Positions 12,321-25,570 of a stretch of 64,000 nt of DNA are shown here, in pieces. The notes under the pieces are model-generated. The model saw only the letters and a program-made list of their open reading frames with translations. It ran no database searches and was not told where the DNA came from. The first letter of the stretch is position 1, and each line of letters starts with the position of its first letter. Both the position numbers and the translations under genes were made by a program. Source of the stretch: Charina bottae (taxonomy: Eukaryota; Chordata; Lepidosauria; Squamata; Charinaidae); assembly GCA_023362775.1 (NCBI GenBank), contig JALMGJ010000004.1, forward strand, positions 55,283,298 through 55,347,297, given 5' to 3'.

Positions 12321-12390
12321 CCTGGGATTTCCTGGTGGTCTCCCATCCAAGCACAAACCAAGTCTGACCCTGCTTAACTTCTTTGAGATC
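12321..12390 (-). repeat. 5S rRNA-like fragment (5S-derived SINE or pseudogene)
   Basis: The minus strand reads like the 3' half of vertebrate 5S rRNA. It includes the segments corresponding to 'gcagggtc', 'tggatgggagacc' (the box C region) and the following 'ggg'. Several substitutions and an insertion separate it from functional 5S, and the 5' half is not recognisable. It is either a 5S pseudogene or the head of an old 5S-derived SINE. Confidence 0.6.
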
Positions 12391-14486
12391 GTACAGTTTA
12401 CAAATGAAGTCAAATATATGTATTCCATGCTCAATGGTACTAGGTGTGAAAAGTCACCTTTAAGAATCAGAACCAGATTCTGGCAATTTTATCTTCAAAG
12501 TAAACAAATTACCAGCATTATCCTGAGAGAACCGGGGTAGGATAGAAAAAGAACGGGGAAAGAAAAAAATAAAAATAAATGAAATATATGCTGCTGCTAA
12601 AATGGTCTTTAGTCCAGGAAAGCTTATGCTATAGTACATTTGGTAGCAAAGATGCCGACTCCCGGATTATTCACTTGACTACTGCTAATGGGAAGGGCAA
12701 CCAGACCTTGGCTGCAAAATTCTGGATGAGCACTAGATGGCATCAAAGAGACACAGAAAACTTCAAAACAGATGGTGGAGTTGACTTGCCAGCAGCTTCT
12801 GGGCCATCTGCCAAGGCAGCCCCACATAAAGCACATTGCAGTAGTCCAGCTGAGTGGTGATTAAGACATGGCTTATGGTCACTAGAGCATCAGGTTCCAA
12901 ATAGGGCCACAATTACTTTTAAAAAATTAACATGACTGGGCATGTCAGAGGGGGAGAGGATGGGAAAAAATGGGAAGGCAAGCTTTCTGTGAGCTGAGAA
13001 TTAGGCTTTCCATTATGTTAGCACACTGGTTTGTTAGTACACTGGACTTTCAGGATAAACTTATTTTCAATTAAAGCAAGCAAAGGCATGGACAGTATAA
13101 TTTTTTACCTAGTCTTCCATGAATTTGGAAGAAAGGTATGTGTTTTGTAGTCTAACACAATCTTTTCCAACAAGGAAATCTGCAAAAGTCACCACAATTT
13201 CTTTTAAGAGCTCAGACTATACATCAGGTTAGATTATTTCTCCATTTGTCATAATGTAGCTTATTCTGATTTATAGTAGCTTTCCACAGTTTTGGAGAGA
13301 GGTTTCCCCATATGACACTTGATTCTTTCATGTGGAAATGTCAGAGAGTGAAACTTTCTTCATGCTCTATCATTAAGCTATGTTCCTTACCTAAAACTCT
13401 CTCTTAGTCCCTATCTTCAGTTTCTGCCATGTTATATTTCTCTTTTAAATAAAATTACTTGCCATTTATATATTTAGTTTAAACCACTGTTTTGTTAATG
13501 TTGTATAAGGATGAAATATTTCTTAATATACAGCCAAGAAGAATATGTTTCATCAGCAGCATATTTTACTTTCAGAGAAACTATTCTGGGAAATGAATCG
13601 TTTCAGATAAACTCAGGTTTCTACATATACTTCTTAGATCTTTATTGTTATCAAGATACAGCCTTTACAAATTGAAAATTTAGGACACTTTTCTATTAAA
13701 AACCTTGTCTATCAATGACTAGTGCCCATGATGGTACCTTACTACGTCCAAAGAAGTAACCAAAAAAACAAAAAAACAAACAAACCTGTGGGTATGTCAT
13801 ACCTGGGAACTTTCCAGAAGCATCTGGGTAGGCATTGTGGGAAGCATGTTGATTTATAGTCTTAAATAATTTATAGCAGTCCTTTTTAATTTACTTAAAC
13901 CCAGTTCATTTACTTTAAATACATTTTAAAATTGAACCATGAATGTAATTCATACCATAGTTTCTTTTGCTGGCCTCCCCCATGCCCCCCGCTCACCAAA
14001 TTTGATCCAGTTCTGTTCTGTTTTGGGAGAGTGATCCTGTTAGTGACCTGACAGACAGAGTCCAGAGCCCTCATACATGATTTCTTTCCAGTATTCCATT
14101 GGGGTGGAAAGAAGAAAAAGGGGCAGTGCAAGGAAAAAAACAAATGTTAACTTAATTAAAATTAAAATGACATTTAATTATACTCAGTTAATAGAATGTC
14201 TCCTCATGTACTTAATCATCTCCCATTGTGTCATATTAAAAAAATGTAGACAGAGAACCAGGATGAAGAGGCAAAATATTATTCAGAACACATCTGGGTA
14301 TGTGCATAGTATCTGTTGGGAACACCTTGAAATAAAAACTTATTTTCCTAGGATCACACAGCAGCTGTGGAGTGTTGCTGTTCAATCTTAGAAAAAGACA
14401 CAGTGATCTTGACATGTTCTCAGCAAGTACTACATATGTGCCCATACATGCTCCATATCAAATTTTGCTCTTTGAAGTATCTCTTT
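12391..14486. other. AT-rich sequence with an old repeat fragment near 12800-12900
   Basis: About 12810-12890 contains 'ggcagccccacataaagcacattgcagtagtcc', written here only as a landmark of two adjoining words: 'ggcagccccacataaagc' and 'acattgcagtagtcc'. It matches the family copies at 770-860 and 17755-17830. The rest has no recognised feature. Confidence 0.4.
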
Positions 14487-17030
14487 TTTTTTGTTTATTC
14501 GTTCAGTCGCTTCCAACTCTTCATGACTTCATGGACCAGCCCACGCCAGAGCTTCCTGTCGGCCGTCACCATCCCCAGCTCCCCCACAGTCGAGTCCGTC
14601 ACCTCCAGAATATCATCCATCCATCTTGCTCTTGGTCTTCCTTTTGCCTTCCACTTTCCCTAGCATCAGCATCTTCTCCAGGGTATCCTGTCTTCTCATT
14701 ATGTGGCCAAAGTATTTCAGTTTTGCCTTTCATATCATTCCCTCAAGTGAGCAGTCTGGCTTTATTTCCTGGAGTATGGACTGGTTTGATCTTCTGGCAG
14801 TCCAAGGCACTCTCAGAATTTTCCTCCAACACCACAGTTCAAAAACATCTATCTTCCTTCGCTCAGCCTTCCTTATGGTCCGGCTCTTGCAGCCATAGGT
14901 TACTACGGGGAATACCATTGCTTTAACTATACGGACTTTTGTTGTCAGTGTGATGTCTCTGCTCTTAACTATTTTATCAAGATTTGTCATTGCTCTCCTC
15001 CCAAGAAGTAAATGTCTTCTGATTTCCTTGCTGCAGTCAGCATCTGCAGTAATCTTTGCGCCTAGAAATACAAAGTCTTTCACTGCCTCCATATTTTCTC
15101 CCTCTATTTGCCAGTTATCAATCAAGCTGGTTGCCATAATCTTGGTTTTTTTGAGGTTTAACTGCAACCCAGCTTTTGCACTTTCTTCTTTCACCTTCGT
15201 CATAAGGCTCCTCAGCTCCTTCTCGCTTTCAGCCATCAAAGTGGTATCATCTGCATATCTGAGTTTGTTAATGTTTCTTCCAGTGATTTTAACTCCAGCC
15301 TTGGATTCATCAAGCCTAGCACGTTGCATGATGTGTTCTGCGTACAAGTTGAATAGGTGGGTAAGAGTATACAACCCTGCCATACTCCTTTCCCAATCTT
15401 AAACCAGTCCGTTGTTCCATGGTCTGTTCTTACCGTTGCTAAGGTAAAGGTAAAGGTTCCCCCTGCACAACTGTGCAGTCGTGTCTGACTCTAGGGGGTG
15501 GTGCTCATCTCCGTTTGTTAGCTGAAGAGCCAGCATTGTCCAAAGACACATCCATGGTCATGTGGCCAGCATGACACACGCAGAACGCTGTTACCTACCC
15601 ACCGAAGTCGTACCTATTAATCTACTTGCATTTGCATGCTTTCGAATTGCTAGGTTGGGAAGAGCTGGGGCTAGTGTGGGAGCTCACTCCATCACGCGGG
15701 GCTAGGGATTCGAACCTCCGAATTTGCGATCTTCCGATCAACAAGGCTGGTATCTTACCCGCTGAGCCACCACACCCCTTTACCGTTGCTACTTGGTTGT
15801 TATACAGATTCCTCAGGAGGCAGACAAGATGACTTGGTATCCCCATACCACCAAGAACTTGTCACAATTTGTTATGATCCACACAGTCAAAGACTTTAGA
15901 ATAGTCAATAAAACAGAAATAGATGTTTTTCTGAAACTCTCTGGCTTTCTCCATTATCCAGCAGATATTGGCAATTTGGTCTCTAGTTCCTCTGCCTTTT
16001 CTAAATCCAGCTTGTACATCTGGCAATTCTCGCTCCATGAATTGCTGGAGTCTACCTTGCAGGATCTTGAACATTACCTTACTGGCATGTGAAATAAGTG
16101 CCACTGTTCGATAGTTTGAACATTCTTTAGTGTTTCCCTTTTTTGGTATGGAGATATAAGTTGATTTTTTCCAATCTGTTGGCCATTCTTGTGTTTTCCA
16201 AATTTGCTGGCATATGGCATGCATCACCTTGACAGCAGCATCTTGCAAGATTTTAAACAGTTCAGCTGGGATACCATCGTCTCCTGCTGCCTTGTTATTA
16301 GCAATGCTTCTTAAGGCCCATTCAACCTCACTCTTCAGGATGTCTGGCTCTAACTCACTGACCACACCGTCAAAACTATCCCCAATATTATTATCCTTCC
16401 TATACAGATCTTCCGTATATTCTTGCCACCTTTTCTTGATCTCTTCTGCTTCTGTTAGGTCCTTGCCCTCTTTGTTTTTGATCATACCCATTTTTGCCTG
16501 GAATTTACCTCCAATGTTTCTAATTTTCTGGAAGAGGTCTCTTGTCCTTCCTGTTCTATTATCTTCTTCCACTTCCGTGCATTGCTTGTTTAAAAATAAT
16601 TCCTTATCTCTTCTGGCTAACCTCTGGAATTTTGCATTTAATTGGGCATATCTTCCCCTATCACTGTTGCCTTTTGCTTTCCTTCTTTCTTGGGCTACTT
16701 CCAGTTTCTCAGCAGACAGCCATCTTGCCTTCTTGGTTTTCTTTTTCTTTGGGACGTTTTTTTGTTGCCCCCTCCTGAACAATGTTGGGAACTTCTGTCC
16801 ATAGTTCTTCCGGGACCCTATCTACTAAATCTAGTCCCTTAAATCTATTCTTCACCTCCACTGCATATTCCTTAGGAATATTAGTGAGCTCATATCTAAC
16901 TGATCTGTGGGTCTTCCCTATTCTCTTTAGTCTGATTCTAAATTTTGCAATAAGAAGTTCGTGATCTGAACTGCAGTCAGCTCCAGGTCTTGTTTTTACT
17001 GACTGTATAGATGTCTGCCACCTCTCTGCA
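14487..17030 (-). mobile_element. 5'-truncated RTE/BovB-like LINE (second subfamily), split by a SINE
   Basis: The minus strand begins inside the endonuclease region and ends in the subfamily 3' terminus ('gactgaacgaataaac'). Two coding blocks remain. 16782-15862 carries the RT N-terminal part and fingers/palm ('FCFIDYSKVFDCVDH'). 15383-14730 carries the YADD box ('LRYADDTTLMAES') and the C-terminal region with a CWRK segment. A SINE at 15442-15780 separates them. The element is very similar to the copy at 22528-25751 but lacks most of the endonuclease, so it cannot move on its own. Confidence 0.92.
15442..15780 (-). mobile_element. Sauria-type SINE inserted in the RTE copy
   Basis: On the minus strand it runs from a tRNA-like head, with 'gtggctcagcgggtaag' and a box-B-like segment, to the BovB-like tail and an 'acctttacctt' end. 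The 11-bp target duplication 'taccgttgcta' flanks it (15431-15441 and 15781-15791) and restores the RTE reading when removed. SINEs of this type carry an internal RNA polymerase III promoter and encode no protein. Confidence 0.93.
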
Positions 17031-17594
17031 TAACCCTAAAGATTATAATTTAGCAGCAACTTCTGGAGGGTCTCTGATAAGGCCATCAGATCTGGACTGC
17101 AAAAATCCAGATGGTGCCTAGATGGCAACAAAGTGTCTCATTCTATCTCTTTGCTGCCTGCATCTAATAGACTTGATAGTCTCTCAGGACCATACATGAA
17201 GGGATCCTTAGTTTATCCTTGGTTTAAATGATAAGGGCTGGGATGGAATAAAAGGTTTTATTCGGTAATACTATTCTAACTTATGATGGAGGAGGAGTTT
17301 AAGTTAAGTTTGCAATTCTGTTTTTTAATCTTCAGTGTTATTAGGCTTCCTGATGACCAGATATTAACTCTCAAAAGCTCGTTTGAATTGATCTGTTTGA
17401 CAGTTCTCCTGAATCTCAGGAGTGGAGGTACCATCAGGATCTCTGATTTACTGGTTGATGCCAACAACAAAAAAGCACAGATTTCTTGTTCTTCTGCTGA
17501 CTCTCCAGCAGAGAAGTATTCTCAACAAACCTACCTAGGATGTGCATACTATAAAGGTAAGTTCCATTTGAAGCAGATGGCCCTGGGTGGCAAG
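17031..17594. other. AT-rich sequence, nothing recognised
   Basis: No gene recognised. The open frame at 17283-17612 lacks any identifiable domain. Confidence 0.4.
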
Positions 17595-17965
17595 CCAAAT
17601 AGAGCTTTCTAAATAAAAAACTGCACTTTGAATTGTACCAGGAAACCTAGTGGCCACCAGTGCAAAGCCTGTAATACTGGTGTTACATGCGTATAGTAGC
17701 TCTTACCTATCAACAGGCTGGTTGCTGTGTTTTGCACCAATTGCAGCGTCTGTGTAGTCTTCAAAGGCAGTCCTATGTACATAACATTGAAGTAATCCAT
17801 ATTAGTGGTAAGAGTATGAATCACTGTTACCACAATGCCACAATGCCAATGGGCAAAGGACCCTCAGCCATGGTCTCTACTTTTCTACTTAATAGTCACT
17901 GTAAGTCTAGGAAAACCCCCAAGTTGTGGACCTTCTCCTTCAGCAGGAGTACTACCACATCCTAA
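17595..17965 (+). repeat. Old CR1/L2-like interspersed repeat copy
   Basis: It shares diverged words with 760-880 and 12770-12890: 'gaattgtaccagg...ccagtgcaaag', a 'ggtgttacatg' segment and 'aggcagtcctatgtac...attgaagtaatcc'. Strongly mutated and non-coding. The family assignment (3' region of a CR1/L2-type LINE) is tentative. Confidence 0.45.
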
Positions 17966-20765
17966 GTAACAACTGGAGCAGATAGGGTGGCTGGAGTTAT
18001 TCTGATATAACTACTATTTCATTATTATTGGTATGCATCAGCATATCTCGGGGTGATAGGTTGGGAAAGGCTGTTTCTGGAGGACAAATACTTCTATGGA
18101 TTATTCAGTTCCTTCAAAACTCTTAAAAGTCTAGAAGTCTGATCCCACCTTGACTTTTTTTTTTAGGAACAGAAGACAAGTTCATTCATCATAATCTCTT
18201 TATTTTTGAATCAATCAAAAAAGTGTCATTTCCTATATTGTCCTTCAGCCTCCAACATCCTGATTGTACTGGAGATGATCCTTAGAAATTAACATATACT
18301 GAAAGAAAATTCTGATTGCAAGACATCCATGGTCATCATCGTGTTCCCCTGATGACTCATTAAAGCAAAAAGGCAAAGGCAGCATTAGTCACTGGATTTC
18401 TGGATGGGAAAAAAGAACTGTTGTCATCCTTTACAGCCCACTGCATGCATCATTTAGAAGATAATTGAATCAGGACTCCACAGTTACTGAGGACAAAGGA
18501 ACATCCTGCAGCTAAATAAGCTTTTAGTCAGCTTTGATCTTGGCATTCAGTTTAATAACAGAGTATTCGTAGATATCCGTTTCACTTTTTTCATCTTCAA
18601 TGCTGGTGCAGGTTTTTACAGAAATAAAACATTTCTGAGTAAGGACCTAGCAAAGGGGTTTCATTGGATGACTGCAGATTTCTTGGTTTTAAAGCTGGAA
18701 GGTAACAACTTTACATTTCACTGCAGTCTTTTGCAGTAAAAGCAGCCAAGAATCCTATTACACCTTGAAAATAAACAAATATATTAGGGTATATGTTTTT
18801 GTTCTCTAAGTGCACTCACTTTACTGAAGAGAACACTTCAAAGGACATGTATAGTATATGAAACAGTACCACAGGACTGTTGTTGTTTTTAGTTTTGTTT
18901 CGGTAAAAACATTATCACTGCAGATAATTAAAACTATTTCAGGATCTTCAAAAATTCTGTTGCACATCTTGGTATATTTTTTTTAAATAAGGCTGTTTTT
19001 TTCTGCCGATTTCTATCTCAGTAGGATCTAATTCAAGTGTGGGAAGCTATTCTGTGCTGATGTCACCCGTGATCTTTGTAACCACACTGTCAAGTAGGCT
19101 TCCAATTAGTATCAATTTGCAAAGATGGTGATGAGGAAAAATCATTCATTCATTCATTAATTTTCTCAAGAACCTGCCCTGCTAGTTCTCTGCAGATTTC
19201 TTTGTGAGAACATTTCACAGTATTTTGTTCTAATTACAAAGGTATTTGGAGGATCACCTGAACTATGTGCATCCTGCAATCTTACACAAGCATCATAATA
19301 TAATTAAAATATAATAATGATATATTATCCCAGACAGGACTTCATTAGATATTAATAACCACAAAAGAGGATGTAATAATAACAATATGAAATTACAGCC
19401 TCTCTCTTGAGCAAGTGAGTAAACAGGGAGAACAGTTTAGCAGAGGACTTCAGCTGAGGACAGAGAGGAGGAGGAAGAACCAAAGAGGTGGAGAGATTGC
19501 TGAATAATTGCTACTGCTGACTATATCCTGAGTTCTGCTGACTGATGCTGATTGCCCAATGTGTGTGATTGGAGCTGTGCTTGTTAAGGAAGCTTCAGAG
19601 GACATAAATGGAAGCCAGAACCCCAAGGAGTGAATGAACAACAAGAAGAAACAGGAGTTTGGCAGAGGAGGCATTGTTGTTTGTTCATTAGGAGAACATG
19701 AAGTTGGGAAAAAAACTTCTCTTATTTCTGAATTTCTGAATTGGGAATAGGGAATATTTGAGGACAACATACCAAGAAGCTTTCCAGAAAATAGCAGAAA
19801 GCCAAGCAAAGGAGATGGAGAAATGGAGGAATATGACATAAAGTTTCAAGACTGTCACACTCTGGAGTTTCAGAATAGATTCCATAGCCTCACTGTTGAT
19901 TATTCTTCTTGATCTCTGGATGAAGAGCAGCTGCCACAAGCCTCAGGGACTGAGGAAGAGGACTCACCACGTTCTGCAAAGGAAAGGTCCTGCCTATGCC
20001 CCCAAAAGGAGGAAGAGACAGGTAGTGGTGAGTGGAGATCACCTGTCTCTGTTGACTGGGCCTGAAGCAGCAAACCATCCACCAAGAGTACTGTCTTACT
20101 GGGGCACATATTCCTTATTCTGATGGAATGCTTTTTGAAATGATTCCAGTTGTTATCTTCTATTGAAGATGAAATAACTGAATACTCTTTAACCATTTAT
20201 CTTATTGACCAGAAGGATACTAGGAGTAGAAATAGCTATCAATGGACTTCCTCTTTGTTACTCTCTTTGACTTTGATTGGAACGTCTAATACTCTTACAT
20301 TCTCACCTTCAGACTGCTTCTTACAAGAAGAAAAGAGTACTTCCTTCTCCTTTCTCCAGTCTGAGAATAGAAAATTCAGCAACCAAGGCTTTGTATCAGA
20401 ATTAGGGGTGTCTGTGAGGAGAATTAATAAAGTCAAAATGACACAACATGCCAATTGAAGCTCTGCCCTTTTTATGCAGGTGCACCTCACCCTGCCTGCC
20501 ATTTTGATATCATTGACTGCCCTCCCACAGATGCTCCTGACCAGAGCTTGTAACTTCCTTAATAATATTTATTTATCTTTATTTATAAAAAAGACAAACC
20601 TTTTTGATTTTACACACCCACACACCTACATACATATAGGAAAAAGGCAATCATGTGTAACAATACTTCAAAAAACAATACTTCAAAATAATTCAAGGGG
20701 GACTGGAAACCCCACATTTGATGATTTTTAAATTTCATCTGTGGTGGTATTGAATGACTGCTTTT
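17966..20765. other. Long AT-rich stretch without recognised genes
   Basis: I see no exon with domain content, no RNA gene and no clear element. Open frames near 19450-20500 on both strands overlap each other and have no conserved motifs. Confidence 0.4.
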
Positions 20766-20890
20766 TATATTATATTTTTATTTTTATTATTTATTTTATT
20801 TTATTTTATTTTATTATTATTTTATTTTATTTTATTTTATTTTATTTTATTTTATTTTATTTTATTTTATTTTATTAATTTTATTTTAAT
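20766..20890. repeat. (TTTTA)n microsatellite
   Basis: An almost uninterrupted array of the pentamer 'ttatt/tttta', with a few variant units at both ends. Confidence 0.95.
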
Positions 20891-22515
20891 TTGTTTCCAA
20901 CCCAAAAATTACAATGCCAGCTAATAGACAATTGACCAAATTGGAAATGTTAGTATTAGAAACTTCAGATACTCAGTCTGATTTTCTAAGTCTACAATAT
21001 TTGACTGGATTCATGCTGACATGGGAAAATAAGGCACTGATGAAAGACAATGGAATAAAACAAAATGGAATAAAATAAAGGGATGGAAACCAGTGTTTTC
21101 TTTCTCAGATAAAATTAAGGAAATTTTTTCAAAAGCCCTTTAGAGATTATATATGGCACCCTCCATGTTAGCACATATAAAGAAGAACAGCAAGGGTTGA
21201 GAGAAATGTATTTCCACTAATGGTTTTTTTTTTAATCTAAGTAGCATAATTGTATTTTTTATAAAAATAAAATTATGACTGGGTTCCCACTGATGCTTGT
21301 TTATGCATTTTTGAAAAGGACAGAGGGGTTTGTTGATATTTTATTGATATGTTATAGTCCTTTTCTTTTCTGTTTAACAGCAAATTAAAGGCTGAATATG
21401 ATTTATGAATTTTCTTTACGCTTTTCTATTGTTGCTTTTGTGATAGTTTTATATTTCAAGTTTGGACTTACTGTGTAAAATTTTAAATATTAATTAAAAA
21501 ATTAAAAAGCATCTTAAATACTTTAAGCATCTGTCTCTAGATACTTTTCATGGGCGTGGTTCTACTCATGCTTTATGCTTGCTGAATATAAAGAGAAATA
21601 ATCCAACCAGAGTTACTTCAACATTTACTGGATATATCTGGAGTTGTTACTATATTCCAAAGTCACCACCTTTAGTCAAAAGTAGGTTATTTGAGACTGG
21701 ACTAATATTATCCTGTTCTCCCAAGTCAAAAGAATGTTTCCTAAATATCTTCTAAAAGCTTTCTTTAAGCAGGAGGGAAAACATCTGTCCCATAAAGAGT
21801 TATTAACTACTTCCCTTAATCATGGAGCTAGTCTCAGCTCACTGAATTTAATATATCTGGAAGTCAAGAGCTGAGAAAATAGTGATTCTGTGCACATAAC
21901 CTCAAGAACTATATGCTGAAAAGAATATTAAACAACTGGAGAAGGGAAATCCAATACAAACATGATCTATTCCAATATAAAAGCTCACATTGAGATGGAT
22001 CACGCTGATTTTATTAATAAAGAATGATTCCAGAATTCTTCAAACTATGTCTCATGACTCCTCAGGAAGTTGCAGGCAACTTAGATTGGGGATAGGAGTG
22101 GGAATTGCAATTTTTTTTTTAAAAAAAGGCTTTTTTTTGGTTTTCTGTCTGCTTCTTTTTCCTAAGAGAGGCACGAGGATTCTGTATTCTTTAAATTATT
22201 ACTTATAGAATATTATTTTGCTCAGTTTTGTTCAGAAATTTCCATGTATCACTGGTATTTGCACCAGTATGGTGTATAGTAATATATCCATAGTCTTTGG
22301 ACAGTAGAAGTGTATGGGCTAGAGAAGTTTGGTTTATTTACTTATCCAGTTTATAGCTGCTGCAATCAAAGAACATTTGGCAGTTTACCAAGATTCAGAG
22401 TATCTATGAAACAAAAACAGCAAAAGCAACAATTAAACAACTATGGTAAGACTAAAAATAAAACCATAAAAACCATAACATGTAAAGATAAACACCAATC
22501 TATTTAGAGCATCCT
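20891..22515. other. AT-rich sequence, nothing recognised
   Basis: No gene or element recognised up to the target duplication of the RTE copy. Confidence 0.4.
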
Positions 22516-22532
22516 GTCATTTGTTATGTTGT

Positions 22533-24503
22533 TTATTCGTTCAGTCGTTTCCGACTCTTCGTGACTTCATGGACCAGCCCACGCCAGAGCTTTCTGTCGG
22601 CCGTCACCATCCCCAGCTCCCCAATGGTTGAGTCCGTCGCCTCCAGAATACCATCCATCCATCTTGCCCTTGGTCGGCCCCTCTTCCTTTTGCCTTCCAC
22701 TTTTCCTAGCATCAGCTTCTTCTCCAAGGTATCCTGTCTTCTCATTATGTGGCCAAAGTACTTCAGTTTTGCCTTTAATATCATTCCCTCAAGTGAGCAG
22801 TCTGGCTTGATTTCCTGGAGTATGGACTGGTTTGATCTTCTTGCAGTCCAAGGCACTCTCAGAATTTTCCTCCAACACCACAGTTCAAAAGCATCTATCT
22901 TCCTTCGCTCAGCCTTCCTTATGGTCCAGCTCTCGCAGCCATAGGTTACTACAGGAAATACCATTGCTTTAACTATGCGGACCTTTGTTGTCAGTGTGAT
23001 GTCTCTGCTCTTAACTATTTTATCAAGATTTGCCATTGCTCTCCTCCCAAGAAGTAGACGTCTTCTGATTTCCTGGCTGCAGTCAGCATCTGCAGTAATC
23101 TTTGCGCCTAGAAATACAAAGTCTGTCACTGCCTCCACTTTTTCTCCCTCTATTTGCCAGTCATCAATCAAGCTCGTTGCCATAATCTTGGTTTTTTTGA
23201 GGTTTAACTGCAACCCAGCTTTTGCACTTTCTTCTTTCACCTTCGTCATAAGGCTCCTCAGCTCCTTCTCGCTTTCAGCCATCAAAGTGGTATCATCTGC
23301 ATATCTGAGATTGTTAATGTTTCTTCCAGCGATTTTAACTCCAGCCTTGGATTCCTCAAGCCCAGCATGTCGCATGATGTGTTCTGCGTACAGGTTGAAT
23401 AGGTAGGGTGAGAGTATACAACCCTGCCGTACTCCTTTCCCAATCTTAAACCAGTCCGTTGTTCCGTGCTCTGTTCTTACCGTTGCTACTTGGTCGTTAT
23501 ACAGATTCCTTAGGAGGCAGACAAGATGACTTGGTATCCCCATACCACCAAGAACTTGCCACAATTTGTTATGATCCACACAGTCAAAGGCTTTAGAATA
23601 GTCAATAAAACAGAAATAGATGTCTTTCTGAAACTCCCTGGCTTTCTCCATTATCCAGCGGATATTGGCAATTTGGTCTCTAGTTCCTCTGCCTTTTCTA
23701 AACCCAGCTTGTACATCTGGCAATTCTCGCTCCATGAATTGCTGGAGTCTACCTTGCAAGATCTTGAGCATTACCTTACTGGCATGTGAAATAAGTGCCA
23801 CTGTTCGATAGTTTGAACATTCTTTAGTGCTTCCCTTTTTTGGTATGGGGATATAAGTTGATTTTTTCCAATCTGATGGCCATTCTTGTGTTTTCCAAAT
23901 TTGCTGGCATATGGCATGCATCACCTTGACAGCATCATCTTGCAAGATTTTAAACAGTTCAGCTGGGATACCATCGTCTCCTGCTGCCTTGTTATTAGCA
24001 ATGCTTCTTAAGGCCCATTCAACCTCACTCTTCAGGATGTCTGGCTCTAACTCACTGACCACACCGTCAAAGCTATCTCCAGTATTATTATCCTTCCTAT
24101 ACAGATCTTCCGTATATTCTTGCCACCTTTTCTTGATCTCTTCTGCTTCTGTTAGGTCCTTGCCCTCTTTGTTTTTGATCATACCCATTTTTGCCTGGAA
24201 TTTACCTCCGATGTTTCTAATTTTCTGGAAGAGGTCTCTTGTCCTTCCTATTCTATTGTCTTCTTCCACTTCCGCACATTGCTTGTTTAAAAATAATTCC
24301 TTCTCTCTTCTGGCTAACCTCTGGAATTTTGCATTTAATTGGGCATATCTCCCCCTATCACTGTTGCCTTTTGCTTTCCTTCTTTCTTGGGCTACTTCCA
24401 GTGTTTCAGCAGACAGCCATCTTGCCTTCTTGGTTTTTTTTTTCTTTTCTTTGGGACGTTTTTTGTTGCCGCCTCCTGAACAATGTTGCGAACTTCTGTC
24501 CAT
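22533..24503 (-). pseudogene. RTE reverse transcriptase part, 656-codon open frame
   Basis: It contains the complete RT with a linker rich in Lys ('KEKKKKTKKARW'), 'YRTVALISHASKVMLKIL', 'GFRKGRGTRDQIANI', 'CFIDYSKAFDCVDH', 'GVRQGCILSP' and the catalytic 'LRYADDTTLM', followed by the C-terminal 'CWRKILRVPWTARRSNQ' segment. The frame is uninterrupted to the natural stop close to the element 3' end. Because the endonuclease is in another frame, it is detached from it here. It is the coding remnant of a single original ORF. Confidence 0.9.
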
Positions 24504-25570
24504 AGTTCTTCTGGGACCCTATCTACTAAATCTAGTCCCTTAAATCTATTCTTCACCTCCACTGCATATTCCTTAGGAATATTAGTGAGCCCATATCTAA
24601 CTGATCTGTGGGTCTTCCCTATTCTCTTGAGTCTGATTCTAAATTTTGCAATAAGAAGTTCGTGATCTGAACTACAGTCAGCTCCAGGTCTTGTTTTTAC
24701 CGACTGTATAGAGGTCCGCCACCTTTGGCTGCAAAGGATGTAGTCAATCTGATTTCGGTGTCGACCATCTGGTGAAGTCCATGTATAAAGTCGTCTTTTA
24801 GGTTGTTGGAAGAGAGTGTTTGTTATGCACAGTGAGTTGTCTTGGCAAAATTCTATCAGCCTATGTCCTGCTTCATTTTGTTCTCCCAGACCATGCTTGC
24901 CTGTAATTCCAGGTGTCGTCTGACTACCCACCTTAGCATTCCAGTCTCCTGTAATGAAAATAACATCTCTTTTTGGTGTATTATCTAGTAGGTGCTGCAG
25001 ATCCTCATAGAACTGATCTACTTCTGCTTCTTCAGCATCTGTGGTTGGGGCGTATATTTGGATCACTGTGATGTTAAATGGCTTACCCTGAATTCGAATT
25101 GAGATCATTCTATCGTTTTTTGGATTGTATCCAAGCACTGCTTTAGCCACTTTATTATTAATTATGAAGGCTACTCCATTTCTTCTGTGGTCCTCTTGTC
25201 CACAGTAGTAGATCTGGTGGTCATCTGATGTGAAGTGGCCCATCCCAGTCCATTTCAGTTCACTGACACCTAAAATGTCTATATTTAATCTTGACATCTC
25301 ACCAATAACCACATCCAATTTGCCCTGGCTAATAGATCTTACATTCCAGGTTCCTATGGTGTGTTGATCTTTAGAACATCGGATTCGTCATTCACCACCA
25401 GCACCGTCGGCCGCTAGCCGTCCTTTCGGCTTTGAGCTAGCTGCGTCATCACATCTGGGGCTAGTTGAACGTATCCTCTGTTCCTCCCCAGTAGCATTTT
25501 GACCATCTTCCGACCTGGGAGTCCCATCTTCCGATGGTATACCGACATATCTTTGGTTGTACTGATCCAT
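24392..25570 (-). pseudogene. RTE endonuclease part, interrupted by a stop and a frameshift
   Basis: The AP-endonuclease-type domain nicks target DNA. Visible motifs are 'ELKWTG' (catalytic Glu), 'IQIYAPTTD', 'ITGDWNAKVG', 'NQIDYIL' and 'SSDHELL' (catalytic Asp-His). The N-terminal extension (25570-25388) ends in a stop before the endonuclease; the matching BovB copies run through this point. At the other end the frame leaves the RT frame in a poly-A tract near 24430-24450, where the sequence turns to 'KKRKKKPRRQDG' and stops. The related copy at 14.5-17 kb reads through this tract in one frame. Confidence 0.88.

Noticed and set aside
19450..20500. Possible host exons in overlapping open frames
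   Set aside because: Frames are short, overlap on both strands, lack domain motifs and have no evident splice-site arrangement.
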